Assembly (NCBI GenBank): GCA_023269295.1
Contig: JAHFTU010000054.1
Span: 1 to 5,234 of the forward strand
Length of the DNA: 5,234 nucleotides
Origin: Candidatus Woesearchaeota archaeon
GTDB taxonomy: Archaea; Nanobdellota; Nanobdellia; Woesearchaeales; UBA10216
Reading direction: 5' to 3'
Shown: one piece after another, positions 1 through 4,479 of the stretch
How the letters are laid out: each line of letters begins with the position of its first letter
How positions within the stretch are numbered: the first letter of the stretch is position 1
The notes under the pieces: model-generated
Seen by the model: only the letters and a program-made list of their open reading frames with translations
Database searches by the model: none
Told to the model about the DNA's origin: nothing
Made by a program: the position numbers and the translations under genes

Positions 1-23
1 CCTAAAAGCAGCCATAACAGCTA

Positions 24-39
24 TTGCTTAAAAATTTTT
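24..39 (-). terminator. possible T-rich terminator after the operon
   Basis: Just beyond the last minus-strand stop codon (62-64) the minus strand reads AAAAATTTTTAAGC (30-39 is a perfect A5T5 tract). Archaeal transcription often ends at short T-runs, so this could end the leftward operon. The only nearby stem is a weak AGCT/AGCT pair, so there is no strong hairpin support. The same AT-rich stretch could instead be part of a promoter for a gene to the left of the window. Confidence 0.3.
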
Positions 40-61
40 CCTTGAGCTGCTAAGCTGCCTT

Positions 62-877
62 TTAATGGCCCTTTGCAAAGTCAGTGATTGAGCCCAATTC
101 AGCTTGGACATCACTGCCCGTATCACCGTAGCTGATAAGTATCTTGTCCAGATTGTTAAACACATAATTCCCAAACTCGTTATTCTGTTTGCCGTTTACG
201 TAAAAAGTAAGCGTTTTGCCTTCCGCGCTGCAAAATTGAGGGTTGTCAGGCAGGGTTAAGCATGTCCCGTTAAAGTCTCCTCCTATGCTTCTAAAAAACA
301 GCCACAGCGGAACACCCTTTGCATGCATGTGAAGGACATCGCTTGTTTTTTCAGGCGCTACTGCACAATCCCGCGAAGAGCGGGATGCGCAATCGGGCGA
401 ATCCCGATTTGCACCCTTGTCAACGTGAATGAAGCTGCTGGTAATGTTTGCGTTCATGTTTGACATGTCCATTGCAAAAGGTTCCAAATAGAACTGTTTT
501 CCATCAACGTACACTTTCCAGTCTGCATGGATGTGCTGCGAACCCAACACGCCAATAGTTGATGATGGGTCCATGTTGCACTGCAGCTGGCCAGAGCTGA
601 TGCACATCTCAACAGGCATGCCGCACGCGTCACACCTGCCGTCATTGTCCTTGTCCATAAACTGCTTTGCCAGTGCAACATCAAAGCCGGTTAGTGACAT
701 CCTGCTTAGGCGGGCATTCATCTTAGGCGTGTCTGTGCCTAGCTGCTTATTGCTACCCTCACTGCTTTTTTCGCTGCCGCCTTTTTGCAGATTGGAGAAG
801 GTCGCGACTTGTGAATAAATTAATGCGGCCAGAACAACTGCCAGCAGTCCATACAGCATTATTTCCTTATTTTTCAC
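62..877 (-). CDS. membrane-anchored Cys/His-rich extracytoplasmic protein with DxDxDG loop
   Basis: A 271-residue protein that I recognise only as an uncharacterised archaeal type. A short basic N-terminus and a hydrophobic helix (about 7-25) form a signal anchor, leaving the rest outside the cell. Residues 30-60 are a polar linker. Residues 75-83 form a calcium-loop-like DKDNDGRCD, which runs into a cysteine cluster (C82, C85, C92, C100, including CGMPVEMC). The main domain (about 113-251) carries H115-x-H117, H151, H183-x-H185, C206, C216 and the block YVNGKQNNEFGNY, and ends in DKILISYG. This domain is related to that of the protein at 2544-3164. Histidine pairs with cysteines and methionines suggest a metal-binding role, but this is inference. 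The start shown is GTG (877), which overlaps the previous gene by 11 nt and supplies the basic residues before the helix. An ATG at 859, preceded by AAGGA, is an alternative. Residues about 157-170 come from a palindromic repeat and look like an insertion. Confidence 0.85.
   Translation of the reverse strand: MKNKEIMLYGLLAVVLAALIYSQVATFSNLQKGGSEKSSEGSNKQLGTDTPKMNARLSRMSLTGFDVALAKQFMDKDNDGRCDACGMPVEMCISSGQLQCNMDPSSTIGVLGSQHIHADWKVYVDGKQFYLEPFAMDMSNMNANITSSFIHVDKGANRDSPDCASRSSRDCAVAPEKTSDVLHMHAKGVPLWLFFRSIGGDFNGTCLTLPDNPQFCSAEGKTLTFYVNGKQNNEFGNYVFNNLDKILISYGDTGSDVQAELGSITDFAKGH
368..409. repeat. tandem pair of perfect hairpins inside a coding sequence
   Basis: There are two adjacent inverted repeats: ATCCCGC-GAAGA-GCGGGAT (368-386) and AATCGGG-CGAAT-CCCGATT (391-409). 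Each has a perfect 7-bp stem and a 5-nt loop, and the loop centres are 23 nt apart. Read on the minus strand, the two units also align as a degenerate tandem repeat: TTCGCCCGATTGCGCA against TTCGCGGGATTGTGCA, with three mismatches. They encode the duplicated peptide RDSPDCAS/RSSRDCAV (residues 158-173) of the surrounding gene, in frame. The pairing is a direct observation. Origin as a mobile palindromic element is inference. Confidence 0.7.
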
Positions 878-1364
878 GTTTGCCTGCCCTTTTGCCCTCT
901 TTCGTTATCTTCTTTGAAAATTTATCTTTAAAGAACAAAATTATGCTTAGTGCTACAAGTGCGCCGCCAACTGACCAGAATATTAAAGAGAACTTCTGAA
1001 GCGGCTGGAATGGCACTCCAGCAACAACCAGTCCGGAGTTAAAAACGAGAAGCTTGCCAGGCATACATCTTTTCTTGAGGTAAACAAGGAGAGTTATGAG
1101 CAGCAGTACAACCGCCGCAGTCCAAAACGGCACTGTAACTTTTGTCAGGAATAGCAGGGGCATGCCAACAACTGTAATCCCTATGAGGCTTAACAGCGCG
1201 ATTGTGCCCATGCACAGGTTGTGGCAGACCTGGTAGGAGCCCAAAAAGCTCGTGACCCCGGACAGGCTGCCGGCTGCTCCAACAAGCTTCTCCCTTGCAC
1301 TTTCTGAATCTTTTGCCCTCTTCCGTAAAACAGGCAGAGCCAAAGCAGATGCGGAAGTTTTCAT
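867..1364 (-). CDS. four-TM membrane protein with CHNLC and RCMPGK motifs
   Basis: A 165-residue integral membrane protein of no family I can name. A basic, Ala-rich N-terminal segment (1-40) is followed by four predicted membrane helices, about 52-73, 78-96, 104-118 and 125-145, and a strongly basic tail (146-165) that should be cytoplasmic. The cysteines sit at membrane edges: C47-x3-C51 just before helix 1, and C100 in KKRCMPGK between helices 2 and 3. This recalls small membrane proteins that pass metals or thiols, but a MerT/MerC-like identity cannot be shown. Its ATG overlaps the stop codon of the upstream ccdA-like gene (ATGA) and follows a purine-rich GGAAGG, so translation is probably coupled. 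Its stop lies inside the beginning of the next gene. Position directly after the CcdA-like transporter suggests a shared task in envelope thiol or metal handling. Confidence 0.85.
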   Translation of the reverse strand: MKTSASALALPVLRKRAKDSESAREKLVGAAGSLSGVTSFLGSYQVCHNLCMGTIALLSLIGITVVGMPLLFLTKVTVPFWTAAVVLLLITLLVYLKKRCMPGKLLVFNSGLVVAGVPFQPLQKFSLIFWSVGGALVALSIILFFKDKFSKKITKEGKRAGKREK

Positions 1365-2536
1365 TTCCTTCCGCCCTTAAGCTGGCTCCTCACGAAGTAA
1401 AAAAGCAATGCAACGAAAATAACAAAAATTACGCCTGCAACAACGTTAAACTGCTTCGTGTTCACAAGCACAGCATTGCTCAGCTGCTCAGCGAGGCCGG
1501 TTGTGCGGACAGCGTAATGCTTTGTGATGTAAGCAAAAGCAGCAAGCCCAATAAGGATTTCGGCAATCGCCATGATTTTCCTCGTGTTGTGGCTGCTGAC
1601 AAGTTTAGTAATGACAAACCGGTGAATAATTAATACAGCTCCAAAAACAAAAGCAAGAAGGGCTATCATCCCAAGCAAATCCGCACCAGTTATTGCAGTA
1701 GTGCCGCCGTTTATTATGAAAAAAGCCCCAAGGAAAGCCATGAGCAGCCCTGAAACCATGTTTGTGCTTGTCAGCAGCAGCTCGCTTTTGCCAATCTTAA
1801 GAGTGAGATTGAATCCCTGCAGCAGCCTGCTCTGGGAAATGTTAAACTTGTCATACGCAAAAGCAGCCACAAAAAGTGGAATCGCCAGCCCAAGCGCATA
1901 AAAGAAGAGCAGAAGGGCTGTGTAGAGGTAGTTGTGGAAAACAGCAGCCATCGTAAATATGCCTGCAATCACAGGGCCGATGCAGGCAGACCAGCCAACC
2001 GCAAACAACGCACCGAAAAGAAACGTTCCGGAAGCGTCTTTTGGCAACTTTGTCCTCCATTGGATAAACGAAAATCCCTTCCCAAAAAACATGAGCAAGC
2101 CGAGGAACACTAGGATTATTCCAGCTGTCTGGACAAGAACCGAGGCATCCCTCTGGAATGTGACAAAAGAAACCTTGCCAAGAGAAGTCAGCACAATTCC
2201 AATTATGACAAAGGTCAGGGAAAAACCAGCGAAGAATACCAGCATCTCAAGCGTCAGGTTCTTGCGGCTCTTTGCTGTGGTGGCAAGGAATGCAGGCAGC
2301 AGGGCGACAGTGCACGGAGCAAGAAAGCTCAGAATGCCGCCAAGGAAAGCGATAAGGAAGGAAACGTTCCTAAGAGTGGACTCTGCCACTGACTTATTGT
2401 AATCCGCAATCTTCTGCAGGTTCTGGAAAGGAGTGTTTGGGGTGTTTTGAGCCTGAGCCTCAGTAACCGATGCCACAAAAAGAATCAGGAGGAAGAGGGC
2501 TGCAGCCAATGCTAAAAGTTTTGATTTCATTTTCAT
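1361..2536 (-). CDS. ccdA: CcdA/DsbD-type transmembrane thiol-electron transporter with C-terminal extension
   Basis: CcdA-family proteins move reducing equivalents from cytoplasmic thioredoxin across the membrane through two membrane cysteines. Both are visible: C75 in FLAPCTVALLP (first core helix) and C185 in GWSACIGPVIAG (fourth core helix). The prolines at 81 and 188 fit the family pattern. Residues 1-30 form a signal peptide-like segment ending in AQAQ. Core helices lie near 58-83, 95-120, 132-152, 171-198, 205-227 and 258-277. At 391 residues the protein is well above the usual 180-240 for CcdA. The excess is the N-terminal segment plus about three more helices near 285-310, 320-338 and 365-383. 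No DsbD alpha or gamma (thioredoxin-like) domain is present. The start is ATG 2536; an in-frame ATG lies two codons later, and neither has a clear Shine-Dalgarno site. It lies 7 nt after the zinc-finger gene. The family call is firm. The substrate is unknown; in this operon the likely recipients are the Cys/His-rich surface proteins (inference). Confidence 0.93.
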   Translation of the reverse strand: MKMKSKLLALAAALFLLILFVASVTEAQAQNTPNTPFQNLQKIADYNKSVAESTLRNVSFLIAFLGGILSFLAPCTVALLPAFLATTAKSRKNLTLEMLVFFAGFSLTFVIIGIVLTSLGKVSFVTFQRDASVLVQTAGIILVFLGLLMFFGKGFSFIQWRTKLPKDASGTFLFGALFAVGWSACIGPVIAGIFTMAAVFHNYLYTALLLFFYALGLAIPLFVAAFAYDKFNISQSRLLQGFNLTLKIGKSELLLTSTNMVSGLLMAFLGAFFIINGGTTAITGADLLGMIALLAFVFGAVLIIHRFVITKLVSSHNTRKIMAIAEILIGLAAFAYITKHYAVRTTGLAEQLSNAVLVNTKQFNVVAGVIFVIFVALLFYFVRSQLKGGRK

Positions 2537-2543
2537 TCAAAAA

Positions 2544-3164
2544 TTATTCAAAAACTATCTTTATCTCGTCCTTGTCCTTGGGCATGTAGTGGTCAAATTC
2601 GTTGTTTGGAACGCCATTGACGTACATAGTTAAATTGCCCTCTGGGCCGTTGCAGCTGTCAAAGATGCACTGGCTGTTGAAAGTTTTCCTCCACACCCTG
2701 TTGAAGAAGTATCCCAGCTGCATATTATCAACAGTAGGGCTGTCTACCTCCCAGTGCAGGATATTATCTGTTGCGTGTGTATGAACAGGATTGTGAACCG
2801 AGCCAGAAAGCCCAAGCCCTTCAGGAATCGTTACCAGCTTCTCCGTAATCGTTATTGTCACGTGCGGATGCCAGTGAATGGGCCCTTTCGGAATTTTCGC
2901 AGCAAAGGCCTTCTTGTCAAAGTTGTCCGCTGGAATGTTATCACCTGTTGCGCCGTCCTTGCCACTGTGGCTTTTCCCTGCAACCACAAAATATGCCAAA
3001 ATAACAGCCACTACCAAAACGGCAACTATTATTAAGCCCTTTTTCGATTTCTTCTTTTCAGGTGCCCCAGCAGGCTGGGCAGTGTGCTTTGCCTGCCTGT
3101 GCTGCTCAAGGCTTTCAGCAGACTGAACCTCCTTATTACAATCGCTGCAAACAAACTTTTCCAT
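2544..3164 (-). CDS. C2H2 zinc finger-TM-extracytoplasmic His-rich domain protein
   Basis: A 206-residue protein in three parts. Residues 4-27 form a classical C2H2 finger (C6-x2-C9-x12-H22-x4-H27, with hydrophobic V13 and L19). A Pro/Ala/Lys linker follows, ending in KKKSKK, then one membrane helix (about 43-62). The positive-inside rule puts the finger in the cytoplasm and residues 65-206 outside. The outer domain has H97-x-H99-x-H101, VTIPEGLGL, H124, H128-x-H130, H137, C166-x4-C171, MYVNGVPNNEF and a final DEIKIVF. I recall bacterial and archaeal proteins with this HxHxH...IP...HTH...YVNG layout, none with a known function. Metal binding is a reasonable inference from the histidines. The domain is related to that of the protein at 62-877. 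The ATG at 3164 is preceded by AGAAGG about 8 nt upstream. The gene lies 27 nt after the protease gene and 7 nt before the ccdA-like gene. Confidence 0.88.
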   Translation of the reverse strand: MEKFVCSDCNKEVQSAESLEQHRQAKHTAQPAGAPEKKKSKKGLIIVAVLVVAVILAYFVVAGKSHSGKDGATGDNIPADNFDKKAFAAKIPKGPIHWHPHVTITITEKLVTIPEGLGLSGSVHNPVHTHATDNILHWEVDSPTVDNMQLGYFFNRVWRKTFNSQCIFDSCNGPEGNLTMYVNGVPNNEFDHYMPKDKDEIKIVFE

Positions 3165-3191
3165 AAAAATACGCCTTCTGATTCAGCTGGT

Positions 3192-3962
3192 TCACTGCTG
3201 AGGCCCTGACCTCTCGCAATTAAATATTATAATCTTTCTCTTTGCAGCCTCAAGATGCAGATTTGTCCCCTGAACATTTACGGCAAAGCTGTCAGCAGCA
3301 AGCTCATCCTCTGCAATGGCGCTGCCGCCCAAAAAGTTTGCAAGCCGCGCAAACGGCGACAGAAGCCTTGCAACATGCCCGGACAGCCGCATAATTGAGG
3401 CGCCATTCTTTATGTGGGCAAGCTCATGGAGCACAACTGCCTCAAGCTCCTTCCTTGACAGGATGTCAAAAAGCCCTGCGGACAGGAAAATCTTTGGCGT
3501 GAGCAGCGAAAACGAAAAAGCAACAGGCGCCGCAGTATTGAGGATATATAGTTTTGGCTGCTTTATCGCCAACGTCACTGCGTGCCTTTTAGCAAACCGG
3601 TCCAAGTAGCTGCCTTGCAGTGGCAGTGATTTGCGCGCATGCCTTTTTACAAAAACAACAGGAACAATTGCCAAGGCTATAACTGTGGAAATGGCTGCTG
3701 TAAGGCCAAGCATAGTTAATATTGCCTTTGCCTGGTCACAGCCGCTGAAGTAGCTCTGGCACCCCCTGAAAAAGATGAAGAACAGGAACGGGAACACAAA
3801 AGCGAAAACGTGAACGTACAAAAGCGAAAGCCGTTGCCTGGTGCTTGCTGTTTTAAGCCTCCTCAGCATAATGAGGGCTGCTATTGCTATAGTGAATGAA
3901 AGAGCCACTATCCCTGATTTCAGGGGGCTTAAAAAAAACGCGATAGTACATTCAGTGCACAT
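3192..3962 (-). CDS. M56/M48-type integral-membrane zinc metalloprotease lacking a sensor domain (BlaR1-like)
   Basis: A membrane-embedded gluzincin-type peptidase of 256 residues. The active site is clear: H179-E180-L-A-H183 in LEAVVLHELAHIKNG, with the third ligand E220 in EDELAADSFAV (ExxxD). Upstream are the strand and loop APVAFSFSLLTPKIFLSAGL (145-164), typical of M48/M56 enzymes. Three helices (about 8-33, 48-66, 80-105) precede the catalytic part. The basic segments RRLKTASTRQR and KRHARK should be cytoplasmic, placing the N-terminus outside and the protease domain inside, as in BlaR1. No penicillin-binding sensor domain follows. The predicted outer parts carry four cysteines, C2-x2-C5 and C68-x6-C75. 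Adjacency to a BlaI-like repressor favours M56 over HtpX (M48), although the motifs alone fit both. Proposed role (inference): signal-triggered cleavage of the repressor. GAGG lies 8 nt before the ATG at 3962. Confidence 0.88.
   Translation of the reverse strand: MCTECTIAFFLSPLKSGIVALSFTIAIAALIMLRRLKTASTRQRLSLLYVHVFAFVFPFLFFIFFRGCQSYFSGCDQAKAILTMLGLTAAISTVIALAIVPVVFVKRHARKSLPLQGSYLDRFAKRHAVTLAIKQPKLYILNTAAPVAFSFSLLTPKIFLSAGLFDILSRKELEAVVLHELAHIKNGASIMRLSGHVARLLSPFARLANFLGGSAIAEDELAADSFAVNVQGTNLHLEAAKRKIIIFNCERSGPQQ
3201..3239 (-). promoter_or_regulatory. possible internal promoter for the 2544-3164 gene
   Basis: Inside the 3' end of the protease gene the minus strand reads GAGAAAGA followed by TTATAATA (3225-3232), which resembles an archaeal BRE plus TATA box. 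Initiation about 25 nt downstream would fall near 3203 and give a leader of roughly 40 nt for the gene starting at 3164. The AT-rich run also encodes KIIIF, so the resemblance may be incidental. Confidence 0.25.
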
Positions 3963-4005
3963 AACAAAGGCCTCGTAAGCATCCCTTTTTATTGTTTATG
4001 AACCA

Positions 4006-4371
4006 CTACTTCCTCTTCCCTTTCACAAACCTCTCGTTAAAGTAGCTGACAGCGACCTCGCCGAACTTGCTGATGAGCTTGTTCACGGTTTCCTCAACCA
4101 CAGACGTCTCAAATTGCTTCCTGTTTTTCTTTGGAAAATACATGTACCTAAGCCCTCCCCTCGCAGCCTCAATCTTCCTGTCCACCACGCCCTTCTCAAA
4201 AAGCCTGTCCAGAATGACGGCAATGCTTGTCAGCGCAACTTTTCTCTCCTTCCTCAGCAGCTTGTAAATGTCCCTAACCCTCATCTGCCTGTCAGGCCAA
4301 AGCACATCAAGAACGTCGCTCTCAAGAGGGCTCAACACGTCAAAATTCCCGGAACTTTTTATCAGTTTCAT
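4006..4371 (-). CDS. BlaI/MecI/CopY-family winged-helix transcriptional repressor
   Basis: A DNA-binding repressor of 121 residues from the ATG (124 from an upstream GTG at 4380), the usual size for the family. The winged-helix region runs from LSPLESDVLDVLWPD through VRDIYKLLRKERKVALTSIAVILDRLFEKGVVDRK to the wing GGLRYMYFPKK. The remainder (ETSVVEETVNKLISKFGEV...) is the expected C-terminal dimerisation helix pair, and the tail is basic. In bacteria BlaI and MecI control beta-lactam resistance and CopY controls copper export; BlaI and MecI are inactivated by cleavage that depends on their M56 partner. The ATG at 4371 is chosen because GAGGGG lies 10 nt upstream. The TATA box at 4401-4410 predicts initiation near 4378-4382, so a leaderless GTG start cannot be excluded. 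It heads the leftward gene set, 43 nt before the membrane protease. Autoregulation through the palindrome at 4420-4435 is likely but inferred. Confidence 0.92.
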   Translation of the reverse strand: MKLIKSSGNFDVLSPLESDVLDVLWPDRQMRVRDIYKLLRKERKVALTSIAVILDRLFEKGVVDRKIEAARGGLRYMYFPKKNRKQFETSVVEETVNKLISKFGEVAVSYFNERFVKGKRK

Positions 4372-4400
4372 AGCTGCCACACCCCTCTTTTCGCACCAAC

Positions 4401-4417
4401 TATAAATATTTTTCTAA
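4401..4417 (-). promoter_or_regulatory. leftward promoter (TATA box) of the repressor operon
   Basis: The minus strand reads AATATTTATA at 4401-4410 with A-rich sequence (TTTAGAAA) just upstream as a possible BRE. Archaeal initiation about 25 nt downstream falls near 4380, giving a leader of 0 to about 10 nt depending on which start codon is used. Confidence 0.65.
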
Positions 4418-4419
4418 AG

Positions 4420-4435
4420 TTGTAAAGCTTTACAA
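4420..4435. promoter_or_regulatory. 16-bp perfect palindrome, candidate operator between divergent promoters
   Basis: TTGTAAAGCTTTACAA is a perfect inverted repeat with no spacer. It lies 9 bp upstream of the leftward TATA box and directly abuts the BRE-like CGAAAAG of the rightward promoter. The TGTA and TACA elements recall BlaI/MecI/CopY operators, although in the bacterial sites their order is usually TACA...TGTA. The GTAAAG half-site occurs again at 4469-4474, close to the predicted rightward start site. Binding by the adjacent repressor is inferred. Confidence 0.6.
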
Positions 4436-4436
4436 G

Positions 4437-4452
4437 CGAAAAGTTTATATAT
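4437..4452 (+). promoter_or_regulatory. rightward promoter (BRE plus TATA box)
   Basis: CGAAAAG (4437-4443) followed by TTTATATAT (4444-4452) is a near-ideal archaeal BRE/TATA pair. Initiation 24-27 nt downstream of the box centre falls near 4472-4475, only 5-8 nt before the ATG at 4480. The transcript would be practically leaderless, in line with the lack of a well-placed Shine-Dalgarno site. Confidence 0.8.
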
Positions 4453-4479
4453 CTGGGCTGGAAAGCGCGTAAAGTCAAA

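Larger units (their letters stand above)
62..4371 (-). other. putative six-gene operon under a BlaI-like repressor
   Basis: Six co-directional genes are separated by 43, 27 and 7 nt and then overlap by 4 and 11 nt. The best leftward promoter is the one before the repressor gene. No convincing terminator lies between the genes. Single-transcript organisation is inferred from spacing; an additional internal promoter near 3225 is possible. Confidence 0.7.

Noticed and set aside
1..15. Minus-strand ATG at 15 (MAAFR...) as the start of a further leftward gene
   Set aside because: Only five codons are visible, which is too little to support a gene.
1295..1633. Plus-strand open frame of 112 codons
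   Set aside because: It is antisense across the ccdA/four-TM gene junction, with no domain or promoter.
1932..2402. Plus-strand open frame of 156 codons
   Set aside because: It lies wholly opposite the CcdA-like gene, whose family motifs are unmistakable. The product is basic and lacks any pattern.
3066..3079. Inverted repeat CCCAGC-AG-GCTGGG
   Set aside because: It is a short stem within codons of the Pro/Ala/Gly linker of the zinc-finger protein. It has no T-run and no gene boundary nearby, and is probably codon-driven.
3192..3962. Assignment as HtpX (M48) heat-shock protease
   Set aside because: HELAH and ExxxD fit M48 as well, but the BlaI-like neighbour and the three helices before the catalytic domain favour an M56-type partner. 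It is kept as an alternative rather than the main call.
3963..4005. Possible terminator or separate promoter between the repressor and protease genes
   Set aside because: Only a 4-5 bp AAGG/CCTT pairing and an AATAAAAA tract are present; neither is convincing and the gap is only 43 nt.
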